Below, piece by piece: positions 44,280-53,836 of a stretch of 64,000 nucleotides of DNA (position 1 is its first letter; each line of letters opens with the position of its first letter). This DNA is from Tropicibacter alexandrii. GTDB lineage: Bacteria > Pseudomonadota > Alphaproteobacteria > Rhodobacterales > Rhodobacteraceae. The notes under the pieces are model-generated. The model did no database searches and was not told the DNA's origin. It saw only the letters and a list, made by a program, of their open reading frames with translations. Made by a program: the position numbers and the translations under genes. The DNA lies in NCBI RefSeq assembly GCF_003667315.2, contig NZ_RCTZ02000023.1, positions 1-64,000 on the forward strand, read 5' to 3'.

Positions 44280-45112
44280 CCGCAGATGCCGATATCGCCC
44301 CGGCGCATGACGCCGAAGAAAAAGCGCCCGGCCTGTCGCTGACCGAGCGCTTGATCTCGGCGCCCGCCGCCTTGCCACTTTTGACCTTCGCGGCGCTGCT
44401 GATCGTCTGGGAGGCCTCGGCGCGGATCTTCGCGATCCCATCCTACATCCTGCCTGCCCCAACCCGGGTGATTCAGGGCTTTGGCGCGGTCGATGCGGGG
44501 CGCTGGGTCGCACATGTCTGGGCCACGTTGCGCGTGGCGCTGATCGGCTTTGCCGTTGCCATTGCCGTGTCGCTGCCCATCGCGGTGGGGCTCGCCAAAT
44601 CCCGATTGCTGAGCCGCGCGCTCTACCCGATCCTTGTGGTGATCCAGTCGGTCCCTGTTGTTGCCGTGGCCCCGATCATCATCGTCGTGCTGGGCACAGA
44701 TGACGCGCCGCGCGTGGTGATCACGTTCATGATCTCATTCTTTCCGCTGGTCGTGTCGATGACCACCGGGCTGATGGCGACACCGCCAGAACTGATCGAA
44801 CTGTCCCGCAGCCTGCGCGCGCCGCAGCATCGCGAGATCACCCAGATCCGGTTGCCCTATGCGATCCCCTACATCTTCTCGGGTCTCAAGATCTCGATCA
44901 CACTCGCCGTCATTGGCGCGGTCGTCGCCGAGTTCGTCGCCGCCGACGTGGGCATCGGCTATTTCATCCAGTTCTCGACCTCGATGTTCAAGCTGCCCCA
45001 GGCTTGGGCGGGGCTGGTAATCTTGGTGGCCATGTCGCTGACACTGTTTCAAGCGGTCAGCACCGCGCAGCGCGTGTTCTTTCCTTGGTCCTTGCCCAAG
45101 GAGCGACGCTGA
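44276..45112 (+). CDS. ABC transporter permease (NMT1-type system), TTG start
   Basis: A 278-aa permease of the SsuC/ThiX family with about six membrane segments and the loop EAA-like motif [20 protein letters not shown]. The start is TTG at 44276: an AAGGAGG site at 44262-44268 lies 7 nt before it, inside the ATPase gene, and the TTG overlaps the ATPase stop by 4 nt. The rare start may lower permease yield. Confidence 0.88.
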   Translation: MTADADIAPAHDAEEKAPGLSLTERLISAPAALPLLTFAALLIVWEASARIFAIPSYILPAPTRVIQGFGAVDAGRWVAHVWATLRVALIGFAVAIAVSLPIAVGLAKSRLLSRALYPILVVIQSVPVVAVAPIIIVVLGTDDAPRVVITFMISFFPLVVSMTTGLMATPPELIELSRSLRAPQHREITQIRLPYAIPYIFSGLKISITLAVIGAVVAEFVAADVGIGYFIQFSTSMFKLPQAWAGLVILVAMSLTLFQAVSTAQRVFFPWSLPKERR

Positions 45113-46470
45113 TGCTGATCACCGGAATTGGCCACGGCTGGACGGGCGACGCCGCAGGCACGCGGCTGTCGGGCGCCATCCGGATCGAAGGTAGCCTGAT
45201 CGCCGAGATCGGTGACCTGACGCCACGCCCCGGTGAAGAGGTGCTGGATGCCAAGGGCTGCGTGGTCACGCCGGGTCTGGTCAACACGCATCACCACCTG
45301 TTTCAATCGGCGCTGAAAGGGCTCGCCATCGACCGCGCGCTGGATGACTGGCTGGCTATGGTGCCCTATACCTATTGGCCACGCCTGACCGAGGAAGCCT
45401 TGCGCATCTCCGCCCGCATTGGGCTGGCCGAACTGGCTTTGACTGGTGCGACAACGGTCTGCGATCATCACTACGTCTTTTCCGACCGCTATGATTACGA
45501 CCCCGCCGAGGTGCTGTTCGAAGAGGCCGCACGCTTTGGCCTGCGCTTTGTTCTGGCCCGTGGTGGAATGGCCAAGGGTCGCGCGTTTGGCGGTGACGTG
45601 CCCCCGCCCCCGGTCGAGAGCGTTTCGGACTTTCTCGACGGGATCGGCAAGGTCGCGGCGCGCTGGCACGATCCCTCGCCCGCCGCCATGACCCGTGTCG
45701 CCTGCGCGCCGACCACGCCCAATTTCAACTTCGCGCCCGAGGCCTTGCCCGAGATCGCGCAAGAGGCCCGCCGTCAGGGGCTGCGGCTGCACGCGCATCT
45801 GTCGGAAAACACGGCCTATGCAGCCCATACGTTGACGGCGTTCGGTCAGCGCCCGGTGCCTTGGCTCGCTGGCCGCGACTGGTTGGGCGAAGATGTCTGG
45901 TTCGCGCATCTGGTGGACATCACGCCCGAGGAGATCGCGCTGCTCGCGGAAACCGGCACCGCCATGGCCCATTGCCCGCAGGCCAATGCGCGGCTTGGGT
46001 CCGGTATCGCGCCCGCCCCCGCGCTGCACCGCGCGGGCGGGACGGTCTCGCTGGCTGTCGACGGCGCCGGGGCGAATGAGGCTGCCGATATGGGGGCCGC
46101 GCTCTATGCGGGTTTCGCCTATCACCGCGCGACCGGTGGCGTGTGTGAAAGCGCGCCCGGAACTGTCCTACACTGGGCCACCATGGGCGGCGCAAAGGCG
46201 CTTGGCCTGCCGCAGATCGGCGGGCTGCGCCCCGGCATGGCCGCAGACATCGCAATCTTTGATCTGAGCGCCCCACGCAATTTTGGCCTGCATGACCCGG
46301 CGCTGGCGCCGATGATCACCGGGGCCGCAACCGTCCGGCACAGCCTTGTCGGCGGTCGCGTTGTGGTGCGCGACGGGCGTCTGCCGCATCTCGACCTCGC
46401 GGATCTGGCAGAGGATGCCGCCCGCGTGACCGCATGGCTTACCACCCAAAAGGAGGCCGTGCCCGCCTGA
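45112..46470 (+). CDS. Metal-dependent amidohydrolase, 8-oxoguanine deaminase-like
   Basis: A 452-aa amidohydrolase. The metal motif THHH (H60-H62, within GLVNTHHHLFQS), HAHLSEN, and the Asp of LAVDGAGANEAADMG match the ATZ/TRZ and 8-oxoguanine deaminase subgroup, which hydrolyse amino or halogen groups from nitrogen heterocycles. The ATG overlaps the last base of the permease stop (TGATG). Together with the deaminase and NMT1 importer it suggests catabolism of a purine, oxidised purine or related heterocycle; the true substrate is not shown. Confidence 0.85.
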   Translation: MLITGIGHGWTGDAAGTRLSGAIRIEGSLIAEIGDLTPRPGEEVLDAKGCVVTPGLVNTHHHLFQSALKGLAIDRALDDWLAMVPYTYWPRLTEEALRISARIGLAELALTGATTVCDHHYVFSDRYDYDPAEVLFEEAARFGLRFVLARGGMAKGRAFGGDVPPPPVESVSDFLDGIGKVAARWHDPSPAAMTRVACAPTTPNFNFAPEALPEIAQEARRQGLRLHAHLSENTAYAAHTLTAFGQRPVPWLAGRDWLGEDVWFAHLVDITPEEIALLAETGTAMAHCPQANARLGSGIAPAPALHRAGGTVSLAVDGAGANEAADMGAALYAGFAYHRATGGVCESAPGTVLHWATMGGAKALGLPQIGGLRPGMAADIAIFDLSAPRNFGLHDPALAPMITGAATVRHSLVGGRVVVRDGRLPHLDLADLAEDAARVTAWLTTQKEAVPA

Positions 46471-46548
46471 CTTCCACCCGGAGTAGAAGCTGTCAGCGCC
46501 ACCCCGGCGCAGGTCATTGCTCCCCTTTCCCCCAAAGGAGACCGAACC

Positions 46549-47544
46549 ATGACAAAGCAAGACTATGGCCTCGCCGAACTGAACAAAGAGGCCGGCATCG
46601 GCGCCTACGGCGAAGAGATCGACCGCGACGTGCCGCAGATCGACCTGTCGGATTACTTCAACCGCAAGCAAGAGATCAGCGACGCCCTGTGGGAGGCCGC
46701 CACCGGCATCGGGTTCTTCCAGCTGACCGGGCATGGCATCCCGCAGACTCTGATCGACGATGCCTTTGCCCTGTCGGCGGGCTTTTTCGACCTGCCGACC
46801 GAAACCAAAGCGAAATACCCGCTCAAGCCCGGCACCAATGCCGGCTGGGAATATATGGCGCAGGTGCGCCCCTCGACCGGGACGGCGGATCGCAAGGAAA
46901 GCTACCAGATCACGCTGCCCCGGATGCGCGAGCTTTGGCCCACGGGCGAAGAGATCTTCGGCTTCAAGGAAACCATGCTGGCCTTCGAGCGGCACAATTG
47001 GGCCGTCGCCATGAAGGTGCTCGATTGCTTTGCCGAACGCCTCAGCTTTCCGCCGGGTTTCTTCACCGAAGGCCATGACCCCGACACGCCGGAATACCAA
47101 TCGACCCTGCGGCTGATCCACTATCTGGGCATGGAGGACGCCAAGCCCGAGGATTTCAAGTTCTGGCGCGCGGGCGCGCATACGGATTTCGACTGTCTGA
47201 CATTGCTGCACCAAAAGGACGGACAAGGCGGGCTTCAGCTGTGTCCCGGCAAGGACGAAAAGGGCCGCGCCACGCAATGGACTGACGTGCCGCCCATCGG
47301 CGGGGTAATCACCTGCAACATCGGCGACATGCTGATGCGCTGGTCCGATGACAAGCTGCTGTCCAACCTGCACCGGGTGCGCATGCCCAAGCCACAGGAA
47401 TACCTCGGTCCGCGCTATTCGATCGCTTATTTCGCGCAGGCCAATATGGACACGCTGCTGAAAGGCCCCGAAGGCAAATACGAGCCGATGACAGGCCATG
47501 ACTACATCCAGATGCGTCTGGGTGCCAATTTTGGGAAAAAGTGA
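46549..47544 (+). CDS. Isopenicillin N synthase-like non-heme iron oxygenase (2OG-Fe(II) family)
   Basis: A 331-aa member of the IPNS/2-oxoglutarate-Fe(II) dioxygenase superfamily. The iron triad is H211, D213 (AHTDFD) and H275 (NLHRV), and R289 in RYSIAYF is the usual 2-oxoglutarate or substrate-carboxylate anchor. The N-terminal DIOX_N part contains GFFQLTGHGIP. A GGAGA site precedes the ATG. As the last gene of the heterocycle operon it may hydroxylate, N-demethylate or open the ring of the substrate; this is inference. Confidence 0.88.
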   Translation: MTKQDYGLAELNKEAGIGAYGEEIDRDVPQIDLSDYFNRKQEISDALWEAATGIGFFQLTGHGIPQTLIDDAFALSAGFFDLPTETKAKYPLKPGTNAGWEYMAQVRPSTGTADRKESYQITLPRMRELWPTGEEIFGFKETMLAFERHNWAVAMKVLDCFAERLSFPPGFFTEGHDPDTPEYQSTLRLIHYLGMEDAKPEDFKFWRAGAHTDFDCLTLLHQKDGQGGLQLCPGKDEKGRATQWTDVPPIGGVITCNIGDMLMRWSDDKLLSNLHRVRMPKPQEYLGPRYSIAYFAQANMDTLLKGPEGKYEPMTGHDYIQMRLGANFGKK

Positions 47545-47594
47545 TGGGACGGCCGGTCATCGATATTCTCGGGGCTGGCGGCATCAGATCCTGC

Positions 47595-47619
47595 CGCGCA
47601 CCGCGCGGTGGGGTGCGCG
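47595..47619. terminator. GC-rich hairpin after the oxygenase gene
   Basis: Exact 8-bp arms CGCGCACC (47595-47602) and GGTGCGCG (47612-47619) enclose a 9-nt loop, 50 nt past the oxygenase stop. No T-tract follows, so intrinsic termination is uncertain. It may protect the mRNA end or serve the convergent kinase gene. Confidence 0.4.
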
Positions 47620-47736
47620 CTGTGTGAGGCCTGTCTGGAGCATGGGCTTTTCTAATGCAACGGCTGCAGGGTGTTAGATGCACTGGTCGCGGTCGGAGAA
47701 CGCAACATTGCCATTCGGCACTCTGGAGCCCGATCT

Positions 47737-50286
47737 TCACAAAGTCGGTTCCAGCGCCTCCCTCAGTGCCCTTGCCAAAGCCTCGCGCCTGAACGGTTTG
47801 TTGAGAAGCACACTGTCCGAACCAATAAAGCCGTTCCGCCGCGCCGCCTCTGCAGGGTAGCCGGACATGAAGATGATCCGGGCATCTGGTTTCTCGGCTC
47901 TGACCTCTTCTGCGAAGTCTGGTCCACTGGTGCCGCCGGGCAGGATCACGTCGGACAAGATGACGTCGAAATGCTGCCCACCCACAAGCAAGGTTCGAGC
48001 AGCCGCGGCGTGCTCGGCCGTGACCGCTACATAGCCAAGCTCGGAGATAATGCGCTCCGCCAGCAATCGCACGACAGGATCGTCTTCGATGACCAAGACC
48101 GTCTCACCATGCCCCTTTTGAATGGGGGCGCCGGGTTGCACCGCAACAATCCGGCCCGAATTGTCGCCTCTCGGAAGGTAGAGTTTAACCGTCGTGCCTT
48201 TACCTTGTTCACTGTAGATCGACACATGTCCCCCGGTCTGCTTGGCAAACCCGTAGATCATCGAAAGGCCGAGGCCCGAACCTTGGCCTATCTCCTTGGT
48301 TGTGTAGAACGGCTCGAACGCCTTCGCCTTGACCTCCTCGGTCATGCCCGTTCCGTTATCGCTGACCGCGAGCATGACATACTCGCCAACGGATGCTTCG
48401 GGGTTCTTGGCGGCATAGTCGCTGTCGAGGCCGACATTGGCACATTCGATTGTCAGCTTGCCACCGTCGGGCATCGCGTCACGGGCATTGATCGCCGGAT
48501 TCAAGAGCGCGTCCTCGACTTGGCTGGGGTCGGCCCGACACACCCACAGCCCGTCCTGAACTAGAACCGAAATGGCAACGGTCTCTCCCAGCGTGCGCGC
48601 CAGAAGACCTTCCATTTCGGAAACCAAGGCGTCCAGTTTGAAAAGCTTGGGCGTCAACGACTGCTTGCGTGCGTAGGCGAGCAAACGTTGGGTCAAGGAT
48701 GCGCCCCTGTTTGTGGCCTTGAGGATTTCGCCGACAAGCTTCTGGTCCTGGTTCGGCACATCCTGAAGAAACTCGGCGTTTCCCATGATCACAGCCAACA
48801 GGTTGTTGAAGTCATGCGCAATGCCGCCGGTCAATTGGCCGATCGCCTCCATGCGCTGCGCGTGACGAAGACGCTCTTCGCTTTCCCTTTTGTCGGAAAT
48901 GTCTTCGACAATGGAAATGAAGCCGCCGCCCGTTGCGGGGTGTTCGGTCATCGTGACCCATCGGCCAGTGGACTGCTTGTAGGTCCAGATCCGACCGGGA
49001 CCGCGCAGTTCCGAAAGCCTGTCGGCGAGGTAGTCCGCTTCGTTGTCATAGCCCATCTTGGGGGCAACGAGCGCCGCCGAGTTGCGTATCAGAGCTTCGA
49101 ACGTCACGCCGGGCGCGATCAAATGCCGGCTTGTGGTCAGCAGCGCGGGGTATCTTTCATTGCATCGCACCAGAACATCGTCAGCGCCGTAATACGCAAA
49201 CCCAAGCGGCAGAGCCTGAATGCCGTCTTCGAGCAGCCTTTCGTTTTCACGTAGCGACTCTTCGGTCCGGCTCCGGGCGGACAGCTTAAAGTCGATCTTG
49301 GCCGCCAATTCGTTGAACGACTGTGCGAGCTTCCCGATTTCGTCGTTGCTTTGCATCTTTATTCGGGTCGAAAAATCACCGCCTGCAAGGCTGTGTGCAG
49401 CGCTAGACAGGCGCTCTACCCGGGTGACGACACGATTGGAAATGATCTGTCGAAGCAATAACGGCGTGGCGAGCGAGAAAACCAGCAAAACGACAACACC
49501 AAGAAAGCTCTGCATTCTTTTCGCAATCGCGCCCCAGAGTTGGTGCTCTGCAACCAACTGTAATCTGAATCGGCCGAAGGCAATCGGTTCAACGCTGATA
49601 AAAGCTAGATCGTCAGAAAGGCCGGGACGTAGGCCGGAATTTCCGTCGATCCCCGCAATCGAACCTGAAAATACCGTTCCGCGCAGAGCGACGCTGGGAT
49701 TTTGGTGGGCGATGACCTGCTGCCCGGGACCAAGAAGATACAAAACCGTGTCCGGAACCGCCGGGACCTCGCTCAGTATTGTTGAAAGCGGTCGCAGATG
49801 ATGCTGCGATACAAGCAAATACTCCAGCCGCACGCGAGTCGGATCCATAAATGGCGTCGCGACGAGCATCATGGGCTCGCCAGTTTCGTCCACCCGGAAC
49901 AGACGAATAACCTTAGGATCGCCCGATTTGGCAAGGTCCACCGCGAGCTGCGGAACATCCTCTGGCATGTCTGGACTTTCGGAAACCAGAAGATCGCGGT
50001 CGATGCGCAGCAATTCTCGACCCCGAGGATCAAACAGCGCCAGCACCTCGACATTCGGGTGGCGAAGAATGAATGTTTGCATGACAGGCCGCCAATCTTC
50101 TGGCCCCTCAATTCGCAATGCGGTGGATTCGATGACGCGTTTGGCGTTGTAAAGCTCCGCCTCCATTGTGTTTTTCAGCAACTGCGCGACAGTCACCGCA
50201 CGCTGACGCTGCTGGGCTTGGATATCCCTCACCACGTTGCCATATGTCAGCCACGATAACACTGCCCCAACAACCAAAAGCGGCAC
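47737..50286 (-). CDS. Hybrid sensor histidine kinase (Cache-HAMP-PAS-HK-receiver), N-terminus probably frameshifted
   Basis: The 849-aa frame begins at GTG 50286. Order: membrane helix, periplasmic Cache-like domain, second helix (about residues 255-275), HAMP, PAS-like domain, H-box GGIAHDFNNLLAVI, ATPase motifs and a C-terminal receiver with Asp in VILSDVILPGG. A better start, ATG 50345 (MTEGKSIRTDIYRKFFF), lies in another frame and joins this one only if a run of seven A (50294-50300, plus strand) changes by one base. The GTG start has no good ribosome site. The damaged binding-protein gene lies 26 nt before ATG 50345, suggesting a former binding protein / kinase sensory pair. Confidence 0.8.
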   Translation of the reverse strand: MPLLVVGAVLSWLTYGNVVRDIQAQQRQRAVTVAQLLKNTMEAELYNAKRVIESTALRIEGPEDWRPVMQTFILRHPNVEVLALFDPRGRELLRIDRDLLVSESPDMPEDVPQLAVDLAKSGDPKVIRLFRVDETGEPMMLVATPFMDPTRVRLEYLLVSQHHLRPLSTILSEVPAVPDTVLYLLGPGQQVIAHQNPSVALRGTVFSGSIAGIDGNSGLRPGLSDDLAFISVEPIAFGRFRLQLVAEHQLWGAIAKRMQSFLGVVVLLVFSLATPLLLRQIISNRVVTRVERLSSAAHSLAGGDFSTRIKMQSNDEIGKLAQSFNELAAKIDFKLSARSRTEESLRENERLLEDGIQALPLGFAYYGADDVLVRCNERYPALLTTSRHLIAPGVTFEALIRNSAALVAPKMGYDNEADYLADRLSELRGPGRIWTYKQSTGRWVTMTEHPATGGGFISIVEDISDKRESEERLRHAQRMEAIGQLTGGIAHDFNNLLAVIMGNAEFLQDVPNQDQKLVGEILKATNRGASLTQRLLAYARKQSLTPKLFKLDALVSEMEGLLARTLGETVAISVLVQDGLWVCRADPSQVEDALLNPAINARDAMPDGGKLTIECANVGLDSDYAAKNPEASVGEYVMLAVSDNGTGMTEEVKAKAFEPFYTTKEIGQGSGLGLSMIYGFAKQTGGHVSIYSEQGKGTTVKLYLPRGDNSGRIVAVQPGAPIQKGHGETVLVIEDDPVVRLLAERIISELGYVAVTAEHAAAARTLLVGGQHFDVILSDVILPGGTSGPDFAEEVRAEKPDARIIFMSGYPAEAARRNGFIGSDSVLLNKPFRREALARALREALEPTL

Positions 50287-50371
50287 AGTCCCGAAAAAAA
50301 GAACTTACGATAGATATCCGTGCGGATACTTTTTCCTTCGGTCATAGGCCCCTCTCTCATCGCAGGCCAAT

Positions 50372-51343
50372 TCAGGGCAGCAGCATTATTGCCTGCGACA
50401 AAAGCGCGGGAGACAGGTCCAGACCGATTGCCCGAGCTGTGTCAGTATTAATAAACAGGTGGCTTTCGGCGATTTCGACAGGAATTATGGCAGGGTCGGT
50501 GCCGGAGAGCGCATCGCGCGCCAATCGGGCGGCCATTTGCCCCACCGTTTCCAGCATGACTCCGTAAGAAAACAGCGCGCCTTTCTCTACACCTTCGTGA
50601 CTCGATGCGGAAAGCGGAAGCTTGCGCGCGATTGCGGCTTGGCTGATCTGAGCGATCGCCGCGCTGATCATGGAGTCCCGCGGCAAGAAAATCGCGTCGA
50701 TGTCCTAGGGCAAATCCGCAAAGAGCGCGAGAACCTCGTCCGGGGTACTTACAGCCTCTGCCACTATAACCAGACCAAGCGCGGTGGCATGCGCCTCGAG
50801 GTGGGCAAGCGATGTTGTTGCGCTATTGTCATTGGGGTTGAAGGGAACAAGAATGCGCTGCACATCCGGGCTGAATTGGGCGAACCAAGCCAAGCGCTTT
50901 GCGGTAGACGGTGCAAGCGTTACACCGGTTGCTTGCCCGCCGGGCGTTCTCAAATTGTCGACAAACCCCGCGTCAACCGGGGTGTTCACCGGGCCGAAAA
51001 TGACGATTGTGTCGGTGCCTTGGGCGGCATTCAGGGCCGCCTTGGTCGCTGGCGTGGTGGCGGAGTAGATCAACGTGGCACCGCTGGCGATAAGCTCCTG
51101 CGCGCGTTCGCGTAAATTCGCTCCGGCAGGGCCATCATAAAGATACGTTACGGTTTCTCCCTCTTCGTAGCCATATTCGCGCATTTGCTCTACAAACCCG
51201 GTAGCGGCGGAGGACTGCGCGGCGCTGGGATGCAATATCCCTATGATCGGAACGCCGACACGCGTCTGCAAAAAGTACCAGCCTAATGCGCTCGACAGGA
51301 CGGCGAGTAAGGCGAAGCCAATTGCCTAGCGTGTCTTCATCAT
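50372..51343 (-). pseudogene. ABC-type substrate-binding protein (PF04392-like) with two in-frame TAG codons
   Basis: From ATG 51343 the 324-codon frame encodes an exported binding protein of the TrpX/YnhJ-like type: a signal segment AIGFALLAVLSSALG, then VPIIGILHPSAA, GPVNTPVDAGFVDNL and a conserved end. It is interrupted by TAG at codon 6 (51326-51328) and codon 213 (50705-50707), with no frameshift. There are no cognate permease or ATPase genes; the neighbour is the hybrid kinase, for which it may have been the ligand sensor. It is either a recent pseudogene or a readthrough case. Confidence 0.8.
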
Positions 51344-51345
51344 TT

Positions 51346-51868
51346 CTCTCAAATATTGAATGGCGAAAATAGGCGGATGTTTTTCGGGGACGATTCTGCT
51401 CCGCACTGAAATGTGTATCACGGTTGGGTGTCGCGATGGGTCGAAAACTTCCGCAGCAGCATTTCTCAGCTTGGGCGGCCCCGGCATCGCAAGTGGTTTT
51501 GTGGTATTGGTCGTTTCTCAGTTCAGTCCTGCTTGCCCGTTGTCGGCAGGCGACATTCAAAGCAAACCTGCGGTGAGGGGCCTGTTGCTTGGCATGGCCA
51601 CTGACCTTGACGATGTCCGCAAGCAAGGTTCAGCTTGGCCTCAACGCCCGGCGTGCCGGGGGGCGAAAAAGCTTCTTGAACGCCTTAAGCCATTGGACAG
51701 CATGGTTTGCACGCCTGAGTTTCTTCCACTCGACAGTCGGCACAAACATGACGATTTGGTCAGAGGATAAGGCTGTATGCTGCCGCAACTCTGCTTTGAG
51801 TTGGCGAACGGCGCCCGTGCGCCGCTCGCGATGGTCCGTCCGTCAGGCGGCGGTGCGTCCCAAGCGGA
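51346..51868. other. Region without a recognisable gene
   Basis: About 520 nt. Short open frames exist on both strands (for example 51360-51770, plus) but show no family signature, and base use is patchy. It lies between two damaged genes and may be a remnant of deleted or decayed sequence. Confidence 0.5.
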
Positions 51869-52981
51869 TCAATTCCAAGGGGTTACGAGGTACTTCTCTC
51901 CGGTGCTCATGGTGCGATAGTCCATCACCGCGTCCTTCGTCAGCATTTCCTCCAGCGTCACGCGCGCCTTGTAATGGCTCGCGAACGTCGTGGTCAGGCT
52001 GTCGCGCACGCGTTGACGCATGCGCCCCACGGTTTCCTGCCCGACCGACTGAAGGAAGGGGAACAGCAACCAGCCCGACAGAGTCCAGCCGAAACCGTAG
52101 CTCGGCGTCAGCACGGTCGCGCCGGTGTCGAGACGACCATAGATGAACATGCGCTTGTGCTGGTTCGAGCCGTAGCGCGAGTATTCGGTCATCCGTTCGA
52201 CCGCGACCCGCTCCATCGCCTTGAAGGCGGTATCCACGAGTTTCCCGCCGCCCACAGGGTCGAACCCGTAGAACGCGCCAGTCTCGCGGATGCCAGCGGT
52301 CAGCTGGTCGATGAAATCCTCGTCAGAGGAATTGGCCACGTGCTGCGCGCCGAGGTCTTTGAGCAAATCGACTTGCTCCGCCTTGCGCACGATATTGACC
52401 AGCCCGATCCCGTCCTCTTGGCAGATGCGTGTCAGCATCTGTCTAAGGTTTGACGCACCGACAGTGTGCAGGATGGCATCTTGCCCGTCTGCCTTGGCGT
52501 TCTCGACGAAGCCCAATGCGGTCATCGGGTTGACGAAGGCGCTGGCCCCCTGCTCGGCGGAATGCTCTCCAAGCGGCAGGCACATGCGGGCATCAGCGAT
52601 GCAATACTGACTGAACGCATTGCCCGGCACGCAAGAGACGCGCTGACCAATCAGCGCCTGCGCCGCGTCGCTATCGCCCGCGGCGATGACTGTTCCCGCG
52701 CCCTCGTTGCCGGCGGGCAGCTTCAGACCATGACGGGCCTTCGACGCCGCGTTCACGTTCTCCGGCATCTTGGCGACGAACTTGCCGGGCGTGAATTCGG
52801 CATTTTCCATGTCCGCGCCACCGATGAGGATCGCGAGGTCGGAGGGGTTGATCGGGGCGGCTTCCATGCGCACCAAGACTTGGTCGCCGGTAGGGTCGTC
52901 AAAGGTGACGTCCTCCAAAGCGACAGTCAGCGTGCCATCCGCCGCCAGGGTGGTGAAGAGTTGCTTGCCCGTTGTGGTCAT
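51869..52981 (-). CDS. Zinc-type alcohol dehydrogenase / quinone oxidoreductase-like protein
   Basis: A 370-aa medium-chain dehydrogenase/reductase. The GroES-like N-terminal part has EAAPINPSDLAILIG and AGNEGAGTVIAAG; the nucleotide-binding part has AILHTVGASNLRQML in place of a strict GxGxxG. It lacks the catalytic-zinc Cys/His set and resembles NADPH:quinone reductases. ATG 52981 follows AGGAAAGGA. It diverges from the GST gene across a region with a likely operator. The substrate is unknown, possibly electrophilic carbonyls or quinones. Confidence 0.85.
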   Translation of the reverse strand: MTTTGKQLFTTLAADGTLTVALEDVTFDDPTGDQVLVRMEAAPINPSDLAILIGGADMENAEFTPGKFVAKMPENVNAASKARHGLKLPAGNEGAGTVIAAGDSDAAQALIGQRVSCVPGNAFSQYCIADARMCLPLGEHSAEQGASAFVNPMTALGFVENAKADGQDAILHTVGASNLRQMLTRICQEDGIGLVNIVRKAEQVDLLKDLGAQHVANSSDEDFIDQLTAGIRETGAFYGFDPVGGGKLVDTAFKAMERVAVERMTEYSRYGSNQHKRMFIYGRLDTGATVLTPSYGFGWTLSGWLLFPFLQSVGQETVGRMRQRVRDSLTTTFASHYKARVTLEEMLTKDAVMDYRTMSTGEKYLVTPWN

Positions 52982-53016
52982 GTCGCGGTCCTTTCCTGAG
53001 TACGTTGCCACTATAA

Positions 53017-53034
53017 CTAAACCATTCGGTTCAG
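53017..53034. promoter_or_regulatory. Candidate operator between the oxidoreductase and GST genes
   Basis: CTAAACC (53017-53023) and GGTTCAG (53028-53034) form 7-bp arms with one mismatch around ATTC. The AACC-N4-GGTT core is common in TetR-type operators. It lies 36 nt upstream of the oxidoreductase start. No TetR-like regulator gene lies beside it in the window. Confidence 0.45.
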
Positions 53035-53202
53035 ATGTCATCCGCCGCATGGTGCCCGACGTTGCGGAAGAATGACGCTTCCGTGATCCCCGCCGTTCCA
53101 TACCAGACCGACCGGAACCCGATGCGGCGCGGCGGGTTGTTCGTTGCATGGGCCAACGAAGGGGCCTCCCTGCACACCATGCCGACAAGGACCGGTCAGG
53201 AC

Positions 53203-53817
53203 ATGATCACCCTACACGCTTTGCAATACTCGCGCGCGACTCGCGTGCTCTGGCTGCTCTCTGATCTTGGTCAGCCTTGCACCCGCATCGACTATGTCCG
53301 GACCGAGAGCTTTCGCGCGCCAGAGGCGCTGAAGCAGGTCCATCCTCTGGGCAAGTCCCCAATCATCTAGGACGAGGGCCAGATGATCGCGGAATCTGCC
53401 ACCATCTTGCGCTACCTCACTGCGAAGTACGGCGATGACAGCCATGTACCGCCGCATGGCACAGCCGCCTACTGGCAGCATGAGGCGCTGTTCGACTACG
53501 TGGAATCCTCGCTCGCCGGGGTTGCTCTGCCGGTCATCCTGCCAGCCTTCCGGGGCAAACCGATCCCGGACGAGGCCCGCGCCGCCTTGCACCAGAATCT
53601 CGACTATCTGTCGGAGGCCATCGGCAAAGGTCCCCTGCTGTTTGGCGATCGCGCGACGCTGGCGGACATCCAGCTGTCCTACATCGTGGCGCTGTTTTCG
53701 CGGCTGGGCCTGCTCTCCGATCACCGCGCCATCGAAGCCTACTGGGAGGCCTTGCAACAGCAGCCCGGATACATCGCCGCCACGGAGGCCTCGGGCCCCA
53801 TGGCCCCGCCTGCCTGA
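53203..53817 (+). pseudogene. Glutathione S-transferase interrupted by an in-frame TAG
   Basis: A 205-codon frame with the GST N-terminal thioredoxin-like domain (SRATRVLWLLSDLG, PLGKSPII) and C-terminal helical domain (LADIQLSYIVALFSRLGLL). Codon 56 (53368-53370) is TAG exactly in the glutathione-binding turn, where relatives usually have an acidic residue, as in the pattern PLGKSPVIED. No other lesion is visible. A product starting at ATG 53383 would lack the glutathione site. The gene is followed 19 nt later by an NAD(P)-binding protein, probably cotranscribed. Confidence 0.82.
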
Positions 53818-53836
53818 ACACCGAAAGGAATTCCAA

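Noticed and set aside
47737-50345. Calling the hybrid kinase a plain pseudogene.
   Set aside because: The 849-codon frame contains all functional domains and almost the whole first membrane helix; translation from GTG 50286 could still give a working protein.
51360-51770. A 136-codon plus-strand frame between the binding-protein pseudogene and the oxidoreductase.
   Set aside because: It has no ribosome site, no recognisable domain and irregular composition; it is treated as non-coding remnant.
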